Shown in pieces: positions 11,675-23,839 of a DNA stretch of 64,000 nt. The position numbers and the translations under genes are program-made. Positions within the stretch are counted from its first letter, which is position 1, and each line of letters begins with the position of its first letter. Origin of the DNA: Auriscalpium vulgare (Eukaryota; Basidiomycota; Agaricomycetes; Russulales; Auriscalpiaceae); contig JAHBBC010000012.1 of NCBI GenBank assembly GCA_019915015.1, forward strand, positions 1,364,001-1,428,000. Reading direction: 5' to 3'. The notes beneath the pieces were generated by a model. It made no database searches. It had not been told where the DNA came from and was given only the letters and a program-made list of their open reading frames with translations.

Positions 11675-12707
11675 TCATCGCGGAAGTCTGGAAAATGTCC
11701 TGCGTTGCTTCATGAACAGACGCACGAACATGACGCTCGTGAATGCGGAGAGGAAGTACCTGTGTAGGCTTCAGCAACTCATGCCACCCGTAATATCTGA
11801 AGATTCTTACCAGGTGGCGACATAAGACGCATGGGCGTTCCGGACATCCACGCTGGGGACCTTTCCAATGGGGAGCCCTCGAGCAGCTCGTAAAGTCGCG
11901 TCACCAGCGTGGCCCTCTGGAAACTAAATCAAAAACATGACATCGCTCCGACTGATCATACATACCGAATATCTCCTCCACCAGCACAGGTTGAACGTTG
12001 GCACGCTCGCCACCCGCATGTTCTACCATAGCATCCACATCAGCCCAGTACCACTCTCCTTTGTCAGGATGGTTGTCGGGCGTGAAGTTATTGCGAGCCT
12101 GCGACTCTCGCAACATGCCGCGGATTTCGACTTCCCCGAGTTCAGTCTCGCCCGCTGCAGACATTTTCTTAGCAGTTTTATCATCGACAAAACCTCGGTC
12201 GACAAGCACAGTGCTGCCATTCGGCCGGACGAGGGGTGTGATGACATGGTAGCCGTGTGCGCCATCGCGGACGCGAGGCCCAAGGAGCATCGTGTGTGAA
12301 TGGTCCCATTTTCCACGAAGGATGACTTTCCGGTAGACGAACTCCGGTATTGCTGCAATGCTACGGAAGACTTGCATCGTCTGCATGGCCTGCTCAAGAG
12401 AATGTGACAAAACGTACTTGACATTATTCGGCAGAACGATTGGTTCTCTCTCCAATTTCTCCGTCAACTCGTCTATCAGCGCAACCTTCCACTTGAGACG
12501 CTGAACTTGCCAGGTCCCAAGAGCAAAAGTGAAGACCGGAATAGTGCCCAGTATGATCATAGTCGGATTAATGAGTGAAGAGCGGCGAGCAGTGTACTGA
12601 GGTGCGCTTTGGGTATGCTCGAAGCGCGTTGCCCATGGTTTTGATCGTGGTATACGGTGGGACCGCAGGCCTTGCCGGAGACCTACACCCCAGAGACGTG
12701 ACGCCAT
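11675..12707 (-). CDS. shy1: SURF1/Shy1 cytochrome c oxidase assembly factor
   Basis: SURF1 proteins sit in the mitochondrial inner membrane and help build complex IV. The product starts MASRLWGVGLRQGLRSHRIP, an Arg-rich mitochondrial-type presequence. It then has a first membrane segment and the family signature MIILGTIPVFTFALGTWQVQRLKWK, the Gly/Arg blocks RKVILRGKWDHSHTMLLGPR, GYHVITPLVRPNGSTVLVDRGFV, and NNFTPDNHPDKGEWYWADVD. Two introns (about 11898-11940 and 11761-11810) precede the last exons, which read EGHAGDATLRAARGLPIGK, NAHASYVATW, and the second membrane helix YFLSAFTSVMFVRLFMKQR before the stop at 11675. Length is close to 300 residues, usual for the family. Its ATG lies about 140 bp from the sla2 start on the other strand. 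Confidence 0.93.
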
Positions 12708-12845
12708 GCAAGAGCTAGAGAGCGAGCCGCCTGAGGCCGCCTGGGGTTACCGCTGTGCGCGCTACGGTATGCCTATTTTCCCACGCTCGGGGCTCAGGCT
12801 GCACTGCGCGCAGCACACAACCTAGTATCTTCCTTTCCTCCAACA

Positions 12846-15800
12846 ATGTACGTGTGCGGTATCAAGTCAGTGTCATGCGTCTAAAGCAACGCACATCAGG
12901 TCGTATGGGAGGCGGCAGCAGGGGTTCGACATCGACGGCGATGAGGTCCACTATCCCACTCGACCCGTCGACAAGGACAAGGCCGAGCAGGAGTTGGTTG
13001 TAAATATCAAGAAGGCGACCAGTCCGGAGGAATCTGCGCCTAAGCAAAAGCATGTTCGCAGTACGTCCTCCGCACAGTGCCAGTCGCGTCCCTACTTGAC
13101 TGTGCCCAGAATGCATTGTGTATACCTGGGACTACCATTCGTCCATCTCCTTCTGGTCCGGCCTTCGCGTTCAGCCAATCCTGTCCGATGAGGTGCAGAC
13201 CTTCAAGGCTCTCATCACTGTGCACAAGGTGCTGCAGGAGGGGCATCCAGTGGTGCGTGCCTCCTTGCCTTCTGTCATTGTATCACTAGCTTAAACGCGT
13301 TCTGCCTTTAGACCATCAAAGAGGCTCAAGCTCAGACTTCATGGCTGGAGACATGCGCGCGCACAGTTGGAGCTGACAGTGGTCGAGGTGATCAAACTTT
13401 GACCTCAGCTATTTCACTCTCAATCTAACATGCCTTCAGGGTACGGGTCCCTGATCAGGACTTACGTGCAATTCCTCATGGCGAAGCTGCGCTTCCATCG
13501 CATACGCCCTGAGTTCAATGGTCTCTTTGAGTACGAGGAATATGTCACACTAAAGGGCATCGACGATCCCAATGAGGGGTAAGTGCCGTCAGGTCATGTA
13601 CGGCGACGCGTGCTGACTTGTCTAGCTACGAGACTATTTCAGATCTTATGGCCTTGCAAGATCAGATCGAGTCCTTTCAAAAGTTGACCTTCTCTCACTT
13701 CAGACACTCCGCCAACAATGAATGCCGTATCTCGTCCCTGGTGCCGCTCGTGAAGGAAAGTTGGGGCATCTACCGTTTCATCACCAGCATGCTACGCGCC
13801 ATGCACAGGAGTCCGTGTTATTTGGCTAGCTTCGGAGTCTTGTAATTGACTTGACACAGGAACGAATGACCTGGAGGCACTGGAACCTCTGCGGCAACGG
13901 TACAATGCTCAACACTACAGCCTTCGCAAGTTCTACTACGAATGCTCTAACCTCAAATACCTGACCGGGTTGATCAATGTACCGAAGCTGGGTCAGGTGC
14001 GTTTCTAATGCCATCCGATGTTGCAGCTTGTTCAGGAGTCACGGTTCGTAGGAACCTCCAAATCTGTTGGATAACGACGATGCGCCTGATCTACCAGCTC
14101 GCCCGATGACCGCCAAAGTGAAGACACCGCCACCTGTTGCGCCCAGCCCCGACGCTGCCCAGATCAATGAACAAGCTCGCATGCTCAAACAGTATGAGGA
14201 TCAGCAAGCCGCGTTGATGGCACAACGAGAAGCTGAAGAACGTCGTCGCCTCGAGCTCGAGGCTCAGGCGCAGCGCGAGTTCGAGCAAAGGCAGGCCGAG
14301 CAAGCTGAACGAGAGCGGCAGGCGCAGGAACAACTGATGCAGCAACAAATGTACCAGCTTAACAACCAGGCAGCCCAGCACGTGGGCGAGCTGGAGCGTG
14401 AGTTATTGGCCATGCGCGGTCAGTATGAGAGGGACCAACTTCTTCTGGAGCAGTATGATCGGGTGCGTCCTGCTGCCTTCGCTTGCCGCCACTCAATCTT
14501 ATCATGTCTTGTAGAGGGTCAAAGCTTTGGAAGGAGAGCTTGGCACCATATCAGCTACCGTCGGAAACCAATTGCTCTCCAAAGACGATCTCATCAAGCA
14601 GCTCCAAGATCAAGTCACATTATGGCGGAACAAATACGAGGCGTTGGCCAAGCTTTACAGTCAGCTGCGGACAGAACATCTTGACATGCTTTCGAAGTCT
14701 AAGCAGCTGCAGCTGAAGGCTAACTCGGCTCAGGAGGCTATCGATCGCATGGAACGTATGGAGCGTGATCTGAAGTCGAAGAACTTGGAATTGGCGGACA
14801 TGATTCGCGAGCGAGATCGCGCACGATTTGACGTCGATCGTCAAAAGGCATCCCACAAGGATGAGATCGACAGATTACGACGCGAGATCAACTTCGCGCA
14901 GGAGAGGGCTGACGACTCCACGCGGTCGAAGAGCTCTGAGATGTCGAGCATTCTTGCCAAGTACAACCGGCAGATCACCGAGCTCGAGGACTCCTTGCGG
15001 GTAAGGCTAGATTAGACCCTTGCTTTCCGTTCGCTAATCAGTGCGCAGTCCAAGCAAATCCAGATCGACGACTTGCTCACGAGGCTGGATTCCTCGTCCG
15101 GGGATATGGAACGCCTACGTGACGAGAAGGATCAGGAGATCCTCATTCTGCAAGAGGGAATGGACAGCACTATCCAGCAATTGCACGAAGCTCAGCAGGC
15201 AAGTAGTTACTGTATGTCGTAATCATGGTGGGCTAACCGAATCTGCAGAACCAAGGCATCGAAGTGGAGGCTACGAATGCCCAAATCGACACCTTGATTT
15301 TGGACAACAGGAAGAAACTGAATGAGATCATCGGTATGTCCCCACGTCGCATGAGCACGCGAGCCTGTTCCAATGTTGCGCAGATTCTATTCTTCAGGCC
15401 TGCGTGCAAAAAGTGGACGACGCCATCTACGAGCTCGAATCGCCAACCCAAGCCGGCAACCAGAACTCCACCCCGGAGTATACCCTGTCTGTCATTGAGA
15501 AGTCTCTCAGCAACGCCACTGACTTTGCGACCGTCTTCAACCTGTACATCGACAATCAACCCGGTGGGGAGCACGTCGAGGTTATTAAGGGCGCCAATGA
15601 GTTTGCCCAGTCCTTGGCCGACGTTCTCACCAACGTGAAGGGTACTACGCGTCTCGCGAACGACGACGATGCCTCGGACCGCCTAGTGAACGTCGCCAGG
15701 GCTGCCGGCGACATCGGCCTGCGCTTCTTCCTCAACCTCCAGTCGTACAAGCTCGACCTGGTCGACCGCCGGCAGCGCACCAGCGTCGCCATGCGGAACA

Positions 15801-16618
15801 ACAGCGAAACCCGCAGCGCGCTCACAAAGCTCTCAGAAACCGTCGAGGCGATCATCCCGAAGGCCAAGGCGAACACGCTCGCAAAGGCGAACGGCGACAT
15901 CGGCGACATCGTCGAGCAGGAGATGCAGAGCGCCGCGCAGGCCATCGAGGCCGCGACGCGGCGCCTGCAGGAGCTCATGTCGCGCCCGCGCGACTCGAGC
16001 CGCTTCAGCGCCGTCGACTTGCAGGTGCACGACGCGATCCTCGCCGCCTCGCTCGCGATCACGAACGCGATCGGCCGCCTCATCAAGGCCGCCACGGACT
16101 CGCAGCAGGAGATCGTCGGGCAGGGCAAGGGCTCGAGCTCGACGCAGCAGTTCTACAAGCGCAACAACCGCTGGACGGAGGGCCTCATCTCCGCGGCGCG
16201 CGCGGTCGCGTTCGCTACGACGCTGCTCATCGAGAGCGCCGACGGCGTATTGTCGGGCACGCACTCGCTCGAGCAGCTCATCGTCGCGTCGAACGAGGTC
16301 GCGGCGTCGACCGCGCAGCTCGTCGCCGCGTCGCGCGTCAAGGCGAATCTTATGTCGAAGACGCAGGAGCGCCTGGAGCTCGCGGCGAGGGCTGTCACGG
16401 AGGCGTGCAAGGCGCTCGTCAAGCAGGTCCGTGCGATCTCCGCGAAGCAGGCACAGGAGGAGGACGTCGACTACAAGAACATGGCGACGTTAGAGTTCAA
16501 GAAGCGCGAGATGGAGCAGCAGGTGGAAATCCTGCGCCTCGAGAAGGATCTCGGCTCCGCGAGGCATCGTCTCGGTGCGATGAGGCGTGCGGGGTACCAC
16601 ACCGACGAGACCGACTGA
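12846..16618 (+). CDS. sla2: Endocytic adaptor Sla2/HIP1R (ANTH - coiled coil - I/LWEQ)
   Basis: Sla2 links clathrin-coated pits to actin. Read through about ten short introns, the product is about 1060 residues. It has an N-terminal ANTH domain (ELVVNIKKATSPEESAPKQKHVRK, CIVYTWDYHSSISFW, GYGSLIRTYVQFLMAKLRFH), a Pro-rich linker (PARPMTAKVKTPPPVAP), a long coiled coil (14160-15330, rich in Gln/Glu/Arg, with EGELGTISATVGNQL and RNKYEALAKLYSQLRTEHLDML), and a C-terminal I/LWEQ talin-like actin-binding domain (about 15400-16600: RAAGDIGLRFFLNLQSYKLDL, RWTEGLISAARAVAFATTLL, QLVAASRVKANLMSKTQERLE). The start codon is assembled across an intron: AT at 12846-12847, then G at 12900, giving MSYGRRQQGFDIDG. 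The large last exon is GC rich. Sla2 is often found near homeodomain mating loci of basidiomycetes. Confidence 0.94.
12848..12899 (+). other. 52-nt intron that splits the sla2 start codon
   Basis: The exon upstream ends in ...caacaAT, the intron runs gtacgt...catcag, and the next exon begins G-TCG-TAT. Unspliced RNA also has an ATG here (ATG TAC GTG TGC...), but that frame hits a stop after 14 codons (TAA at 12882-12884). Only spliced RNA therefore yields Sla2. Confidence 0.7.
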
Positions 16619-17028
16619 GCTGTGTTGAATACACACACTATGCCAAATCTACAGACAATTGCTTTGGGGGGGCTTCTACCAATACGTACACTGACCTTGT
16701 ATTCAACCGCGAGACGCGATACCCCAAGCTCCCTGCGCAGGCGGGCGGCACAAAGAGAGTGTATAAAACCGACTATATAATGCGTGGGTGTCTGTATGTG
16801 TATGAATGAATGAGTGAGGATATGCGACATGTGGCAGCAAAGAAGAATTATACGCTAACGCACAGAATGTCGAGCAAAGTATGCATGCAAAATTAACAAA
16901 GTAGAGGATAGACAGTGAACGGAGACGATATGGAAATATGAATAAGATAGAAAAAGACTGTGGGTGAAAGTGTAAGAATGAATTGTGTACAACCGCTCCA
17001 CAAAGTGATAGCCCCACCGAAGTAGATG
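16619..17028. other. Convergent 3' interval, no gene seen
   Basis: This 410-bp AT-richer stretch separates the convergent ends of sla2 (+) and the disordered gene (-). It holds TG/TA-rich simple sequence (about 16780-16840) and no open frame I would support; it is presumably 3' UTR of both genes. Confidence 0.5.
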
Positions 17029-19780
17029 TCAATGAAGTCCGTAATCCTCGTCGTCCGAGCTGCTCCGCACCGTGTCGAACGACGTCTTGCCCATGTCCAG
17101 GAAGTTGTCCGGCGGCTTGTCCCTCTCCGCCTCGTCGTCGATGTCGAGAAACGACGGCTTGCGCATGATCGAACGCGGCGGCGCCTCCGCCGCGCTCGTC
17201 CGCCGGCTCCCGTTCCCGTTCCGCCACGCGGGGGGCGGCGACAGGGGCGTGATGGGCACGATGCTCGCGCGGTTCGGAGCGCGGCTGGCCCCCGTGGCCG
17301 TCGCGGGGCGTGCGCGGGAACGTGGGGGCACCGGCAGCCCGGGCGACGCTGTATGCGGCACGAGGAACGACGATCGATCTGGCGACGGCGTGGTCATGTT
17401 CCCCTGGGCGGTGGACGGCCGTGCGCTCGTAGGCGAGCCGATGCCAAGCGTGCGTGTCATCAGCGAGATGTGCCTTGCTGGAGGCTGCTGCGACATCCGG
17501 TGGCCAGGGCGTACAGGGGGACCTGTGGTCGCGAAGCGATCCGAGTAGCGCAGCGAGGATGGCGGAGAGGAGTGGTGCAGGTCCCAGGACATCGAGTCTG
17601 AGAACGTGTTTGATAGCGACGTCGACACAGAGGTGAACGAGTCGCCTCTGGATCGGACGAAGCCAACAGTGCTCTTGCCATCCTGCACGAGGGCCTCCAG
17701 CTTCAGCATATCTGCAGGTGCCATGATGTGCTGCGGGGTGTAGTCGCTCGTAGAGATCGTCGCACCGCCTGGACTAGATGGTGGTTCTAACCCGTCATCC
17801 CAGAACGAAGATGAGCTGTGGTCCATCGGACTCGGAAGCGTCGAGTGAGGCGTGTAGTGATCCTCGACAGGCAGACTGAACACAGACCGCCCATCGTCGT
17901 CCGCCACCGACTGGGCTTGTGAAGACGTGGAGCGCCGTAGGCTGCTAGGCCCAGAGAAGAGGCGCTTTCTCACCGGGACCGGGCTACTCTTTGCTTCTAC
18001 CTCCTCGCCTCCATTTGGTGCGATGGAATTTGCAGAGTTGGTGTGACGAAGTGAGGCCGGCAAAGGCGGAAGAGGTATGCGAGAGTGATGGAACGAGCGC
18101 TGCTTCTTCACGAATTTACCATCTTCCGGCGGCGATGTAGGTGTGGACATGCCGCTCGGCGTGGAGGGCTTTCGATGGAGACTCTGCGTCGAGATGGCCT
18201 TCTTCAGAGTCCGCGTAGGGCTGAACTCAGTGCGCGAGCTGCTCGAAGACGGGCGCGCCGAATGGCCTGGAGCGTTATCTCTGCCCCTGGGTTGACTCGA
18301 TGGTGGCATGCGCCCAGCAGAAGAAGGCTTCTCCTTCGCACGTTGCGCGTCTGGCCTAAAAAACTCATGATTTGCGACGGCATCACGATTTGACGAGACA
18401 GATGATGCGAATGAGAGACTGGAAGACGAAGAAGCGGCGGAGTTGGGAACTGCGCGAGATATGTCTTTGACCAGGGGCGTGGGTGGAAGGCCGGCGCTGG
18501 GAGGAGCGAAAGGGGGTTGGAGAGGCTGGAGGCGGTTGATGGAAGGTTGGCGAACAACAACTCGGGGTCCAAGGTCAGCGTCGATGCGGCGGGCATCGGA
18601 CAGCAAAGAATTGTTTCGGTGCGATGGAACACCCGCGTCCGTCTTGCCCCGCGGTCGTGTCTTGGGCCGTGGCACATCGTTGTGAGCTAGCCGGCCTTTG
18701 TCGGTGAGTGTCGACGACGATGGGGAAGTGGGGAAGCGGTCATGGGAGAGAGGGGTTGACGGGGATGCAGGGACGGGGCTGGCGAGGAAGGGAGGCTCGC
18801 GCCGCACAATCTTCTCACTCTCCACGGTGAGCCTAAGGAACGTGTTAGTCTGTTAAACGAGCTTGAGAGAGCATGACGGAGTTAATTACCGCGAGGCGCG
18901 CCGACTGTTGGCGGGTTCCGCAGCCAATAATGGAGACGGCAAGGGAAAGTTGTGAGAGAGCTCGGAAGACGAGGCGAAAGAACCTCTGTTGTGTGGATCC
19001 GACCTCCGTGTGTGTGAATCGGAAGTGGAGGCGTCTGAAAAGACGGAGAGACGAGAGTGATCTGTGACCTTCCTCGGGGACGTGGTATACTGCGGAGCCC
19101 CCACGGCGAACGGGTCCATGTCGTTGGTGTCAAGAACGGACTGCTGGAAGGAGAGGTGCCTCCCTGAATGCCTGTCAGAGTGAGGCGTCCTGGGTCCTAC
19201 CGAGTCCTCCCATGAGTGACCGGTGGATACCGACTTGGCCGGCGGACGGCCATAGGGGACGGAAGGACCGTCGATGTCGCCAGTATGGAGGGGGAGGATG
19301 GGGGAAGGCGGCTCCTGGATGGCCAAAGGACGCTTGGGCTTGAGACCGATGGCAGTGGCAATGTTGGTGAGCTTTTTGGACGGCTTGAAGGATGTGCGGT
19401 CACTGGCGGAAAGCGGGGAAGGTGAGAAGACGGAGGAATGGGGAGAAAGGGGACGGACTTGTTCAAAGACTTGGAGGAGGAGCGGGACCACCATCTCTGG
19501 GACTGCTGGGGTGCGGGGACTGACGGAAGGGCTGGAATCATGGACAGAGGAAGAAGGAGCGAGATAGAGGCAAGGGGCGAGATATGTACTAGGGAATGAG
19601 CGGAAGAAGGCCGCGAGATTCGACGCGGCGGGGAGGGAGAGCGGGGGCGGGTCAGAGCATGTGGAAAGAGCAGGAAGAGAAAAGTCACGGGCGCTGGATA
19701 CGGGCAACGGACGCGCGGAACTTCTTTACGTCGAGCACGTACACGTTCGCCGCACTCCCGGGACCCTCGCCCCGCCGCAT
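17029..19780 (-). CDS. Large disordered Ser/Pro-rich protein of unknown function
   Basis: Not recognised. The main exon (to 17029) reads on from VESEKIVRREPPFLASPV through about 600 residues of Ser/Pro-rich sequence to SFDTVRSSSDDEDYGLH-stop. An intron at about 18832-18889 joins it to an upstream exon with a more ordered patch: VPEMVVPLLLQVFEQVRPLSP, TSFKPSKKLTNIATAIGLKPK, LDTNDMDPFAVGAP. A possible first exon (MRRGEGPGSAANVYVLDVKK, ATG near 19779) joins in frame across an intron of roughly 190 nt; the alternative is a start at the internal Met of VPEMVVP. The C-terminal short motifs (SIMRKPSFLDID, FLDMGKTSFDTVRSSSDDED) look like phosphorylation or docking motifs because they stand out from the low complexity. 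Total is near 830 residues. It may be a signalling scaffold; that is a guess. Confidence 0.65.
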
Positions 19781-20940
19781 TTCCTCTGCCACATGTCCCC
19801 CACGTCCCCCGCCTGCTCGCTGCCCCCCGAGCTCGCCCTCTGTCGCCCGCCGCCGTCGCGTCCGTGCGTCTGCCAGTGTCGACGGCCGCCGCTCGCTTAA
19901 CGCTGAATATTAGGTAACTCCTGCCCCATCGAGATTCGGAGATTCAGCCGAGATCCTCCAAACCTTCACCCCAAGGGCCTGCAGCGAGTCAACTTGTCCT
20001 GTTCGCATCTGCATCATCTGTTGGCTCTCCACCCAGCACAGCACCGTTTGTTCCCAACACTCCCCTACACTCTCCGACAGGACCGACATCAGCGTTCCTG
20101 ATTTATACTATAGGCCCCGCGCGTCTTCATTATAATCAACCCCGCCCTTCTGAATCTCAACACTCTCAGATGACCGTCCCTTATCGCGTCTCTGCTCCCC
20201 CCAACAGGCATTCCGCTCTCCCTCTCAACCTCCGGAAGCGACGGGGCGCCTCTGAGTAACGGCCGTGTCACCCTGGAAAGCCTGAAACGCAGAATCTCGA
20301 CATCTCCCGACGCTTGCTCAACGCTAGACGCCCGCCTGGCGCGTTGACCTGATGTCCATTTGGCTTTCGCAGCGTTGACATGTCTACGCCGCAGACAAGC
20401 TTTTCTCGCGACGGGCCACTAGTCCAGTGTCAGATGGGAACCAACGGCAACGGGAAGGAAGCTCAGGGTCCTCGAGGCTCGGCGAACCTCGAAGAATGCG
20501 TCGAAGTCCTCGGGAACTGTACGCTCGCAGGCCGGCCTGGGAATATATGCAGGATCGGCTCGGTCTCCCAAAATGTCTGCATTAAAAAGCATATCAGAAC
20601 AATTCAGTCGACTCGACTTGAAGCGTTGCCAGGGCAGCCGCTGCGCTTCCTTTGCTGGCGGCGGCGATTACTGCTGCCCTCTCTGGCGAGGCCGCGAGGC
20701 GTGTCTTCGGAAGAAAATTGGGGCACCGCGGAACAAGACATTCGAGACCGCTCCAAGCACTGAACGTACTGAACCTGCAGACGCCGCCATGGCGCCTCCT
20801 CGCCGTGGCCGTCAGGCACTTCAGGGCACTCCACAGCCACGTAGACCGACTGCGCAATAGATTGGCTGCATGTATGTTAGTGAACATAGAATCCAGCTGT
20901 GGCGATATAAGTAACGGAATCCCGCAAACGAGCAGCAGAT
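19781..20940. other. 1.16-kb interval without a supportable gene
   Basis: Both neighbours are on the minus strand, so this should hold the upstream region of the disordered gene and the 3' end of the voltage-sensor-like gene. It contains pyrimidine-rich stretches (19950-20240) and only short open frames without coding character. I see no tRNA, repeat or conserved motif. Confidence 0.5.
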
Positions 20941-21881
20941 CAGCCTATTTCGGCCCACACGTCCTCCTCGTCTCTCGCCATCTGCGCCAGATGGGGCATG
21001 TCCGACATCGGGGCACGCGCTGCTGGCCGCTGCGCATCTCGCGCGTCGAAGAGAACAGGGTTGCGGTTCGACGGCGCGCGCAGCTCGTCGCTCTCGTCGT
21101 CCGAGATGTCGAGGTCCATGTCAAGGCTGTGGCCAGCGCGTCGCGCCGCAGACAGGTCGATCGGCTTTGGGCGCGCGAATATCGACTGCCCTGACCTGCA
21201 GGAGTGCGCGCGTCAGCCACGCCGATCCGGAAATACATAAAGACAAAACCCACTGCCGTACGACGGTTGCCAATCGCCCAAATTGCAGCACGTTCCGCGC
21301 GACGAGAAGCAGCGTATCCAGGATCTCCTCTTCCTTACTCGCTGCGCCGCACCCCGCGAAAAAGATCACCAGTAGAGTCAACGCGCAGAACGTTGTCACG
21401 ATGAGGTCAAAGACGTTGAAGGGGTACTTCCAGAATTGCTGTCGTCACGCAGATCAGGCTGGACATGCACACGCCGAAACGAGCGAGAGACTCACGCGAC
21501 CGAACGCCAGGAACCGAATCACTACCTCCGCGATCATGGCGGTGTTGATGATGACCTCGAGTACATAAAAAGAGAGCCCGGGGCACCCGTCCTTCAGGCT
21601 CAGGACTACTGTCGTAATGGACAGCGCCGCCATCCCCAGGTATAGCACGATGTATATTCGGGAGTGCACGAAGCGGTTGGCAATGCCTCGCGTGATCTCT
21701 CCGCGCGTCAGGGCATAGATGGAACGCGAGGGCCTGCGGGAGATGGTCAGCGTGTCCGTCCCGGGCGAGATGCGAGCGGTGCGAACTGGGGTTGGGTCGG
21801 AGGTCCGTTGAACTCACTGCGCGTGAGCGGGTCGCGCTCGCCGCTCTCCAGGTCTTCGAGGTCTTCGTCTCTGCCCGACAT
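20941..21881 (-). CDS. Stand-alone voltage-sensor-like four-helix membrane protein
   Basis: The start MSGRDEDLEDLESGERDPLTR (21881) is a short acidic cytosolic head. The later exons give four hydrophobic segments arranged like S1-S4 of a voltage-sensing domain: IYIVLYLGMAALSITTVVLSL; LSFYVLEVIINTAMIAEVVIRF (acidic residue in the second helix); FWKYPFNVFDLIVTTFCALTLL (the N..D pair typical of S3); and LLLVARNVLQFGRLATVVRQ (repeated Arg, as in S4). A cytosolic tail follows (FARPKPIDLSAARRAGHSLDMD, SDMPHLAQMARDEEDVWAEIG) with no pore domain. Length is about 240 residues. Introns at about 21441-21495 and 21199-21250 join in frame. The first intron does not: the obvious donor after LTR and acceptor before PSRSIYAL leave the frame off by one, so this junction is unresolved. 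Family known from related fungi as small ion-transport-like proteins; the function is unproven. Confidence 0.7.
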
Positions 21882-22092
21882 GGCGATGGTGGAGGCAGTT
21901 AGGGGAACGCTGCTGAGTCGTGGGGCATTCGTCGAGGACGCTCGCTGAGCGGGTTCGGCAGATGCCGGGCCCCGGCCGCGGCTGCGTTGACGTTCTGTCA
22001 CAGTCACAGCAGCTCGACTCGCCTCCCGCGTCCATCGTCCTCGTCGACCCAACACCTTTCATTCACTCGTAACCTCCGAAACAGCGGCCAAG
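21882..22092. promoter_or_regulatory. Divergent promoter interval, voltage-sensor-like gene / cwc25
   Basis: The start codons of two divergent genes are 211 bp apart. The interval is pyrimidine rich toward the cwc25 side (ctcctcgtcgacc..., cattcactcg). It is defined by position only. Confidence 0.45.
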
Positions 22093-23526
22093 ATGGGTGG
22101 CGGAGACTTGAACATGAAGAAGTCCTGGCATCCGCTCCTGATGAAGAATCAGGAGCGGGTGTGGCTCGAGGAGAAGAAAGCGGTACGTCGTGCTCCCAAT
22201 TATCGTTCATCTGTGTATACTCATGCTATCACGACATAGCTCGAGGAGAAGAAGAAACTTGACCAGCTCCGCAAGGAGAAGGAGGAAGAGCGGCAGCTCC
22301 AGGAACTACAGCGTCTCCAAGAAGAGCAGACAGGCAAGAAGAAATCAGAGAAACTGGAGTGGATGTATTCAACACCAGCCACGGGCTCGACCCAGAATAC
22401 AAACGACCTGGAGGACTATCTTCTGGGAAAGAAGCGGGTGGATAAGATTCTGAAGGGTGACGAGAACGAGAAGGTGCGTAGTCGAGTTTCATATATGTAT
22501 CCTCGGAATGCCGACCCCCATCTCCAGGTCGGCGCTGCGCACAAGAACTTTATTGCTGTGCAGAATGCCAACAACATCCGCGATGTCGCCGCCAAAGTCC
22601 GTGAGGACCCGCTCTTCGCCATCAAGCAGCAGGAGGCCGCTGCGTACGAGGCGCTCATGTCCAACCCCCTGCGCCTGCGCGAGATGCAGGAGCGCAACGG
22701 CATGAAGCCGAAGAAAGACAAGAAGGATAAGAAGCGGGAGAAGAAGGAGAAGAAGGAGAAACGGAGAGAGCGGCGCGACAGGTCGCCGACGCTGCCCTCA
22801 GACTACGACGAGCACGACCGGTCCTACTCAAGACGCTCGCCAAGTCCATACGACCGCCGTGCCCGCTCTCCCCCTCGCCACTCGCCTTCCCGCTCACGCT
22901 ATCCTGACGACTACCCACGCCGGCGCGACGAGCACGCCTCCCATCCCGAGCGCAGTCGAGACCGCAGCCCAGACGACCGGTATCGCCACGAGCCCCGCCG
23001 CAGCTACGAAAAATCTTCGCGGCGCACAGAAGACGTGCGCCCCCGGTGGCCACGCTCTGACGAGTCGGACAGCCCTCCCGAACGTTCTACTCGTCGGGGA
23101 CGGAGCCGGAGCGTCGGCGACGATCGTTCCCGCGATGACCACCACGCCAAGCGCGACCGCAGCTCGAGTCCCTGGGACTTCGACGACTCGCACCGCAAGC
23201 GCCCTCGCGTCAGCCCGCCCCCGCGGTCACGGCCGGAGCCGCGGTCGCGCGCGCCCAACCCGCCGCCGCCCGTGGACGATCGCGCCGCGCGGCTGGCGGC
23301 GATGACCTCCAACGCGTCGGCGATGACGGACGAGCGGAAGGAGCGCCTTACCGCTCTGCTGGAGAAGGAAAAGGCGGAGCTGGAGAGGGAGGAGCAGCTG
23401 CGCGCCAAGTCGAAGGGCATGGGCGGGTTCCTCAGCCAGGAGCAGAAGAAGGTGTTCGGCGGGGCGGGTGGTCTGGAGGACCGGCTCAAGAGAGGGCGCG
23501 CGGGTCTGGTATCTCAGGCTGATTGA
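22093..23526 (+). CDS. cwc25: Pre-mRNA splicing factor Cwc25
   Basis: Cwc25 acts in the spliceosome at the first catalytic step. The start [20 protein letters not shown], followed by [20 protein letters not shown], is the conserved N-terminal CIR-like block. Next come [20 protein letters not shown] and [19 protein letters not shown], then, across the second intron, [23 protein letters not shown] and [20 protein letters not shown], all family hallmarks. The C-terminal half is Lys-rich, then Arg/Ser/Asp-rich (RS-like, with [15 protein letters not shown] repeats), and ends with [17 protein letters not shown] and [20 protein letters not shown]. Introns lie at about 22183-22240 and 22474-22528. 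The length, near 430 residues, fits fungal Cwc25. The RS-type tail is usual for splicing proteins. Confidence 0.93.
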
Positions 23527-23719
23527 TTGCTTCAATGTTCGCCTTGCTCTGCCTGAACGGATTTCTCAGGTCTGGCTCGGGCCGGTTGATAGTGTTCGTC
23601 GCATCTTCCTTACGGTGTAAATGAAGCCTGGCTAGCAGCGCTTAGGCGAGCTTGTATGACATGCATTTGCGATATGGAAGTCCAATATGAAGGAACGCGG
23701 TACAGTGCTTGATAGTAGA

Positions 23720-23790
23720 TGCGGAGAACATGACAGCAGACGCAGAGAACATGATAGCAAATGCAGAACATGATAGCAGAATACAAACAC
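23720..23790 (+). repeat. Short tandem repeat, ~20-nt unit
   Basis: Three to four imperfect copies of a unit like gaacatgatagcagacgca lie between cwc25 and the next gene. They are just downstream of the minus-strand stop at 23840 and could fall in either 3' UTR. Confidence 0.7.
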
Positions 23791-23839
23791 CAAAGACTCG
23801 AAGAACGCCGCAAGGTCAAGGCACATGAAGTCAGCCGGG

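Noticed and set aside
15556..16264. Long minus-strand open frames (190 and 143 residues) opposite the sla2 I/LWEQ exon
   Set aside because: They are shadows of a GC-rich coding exon; Arg/Ala-rich composition and no domain, whereas the plus frame is a clear family member.
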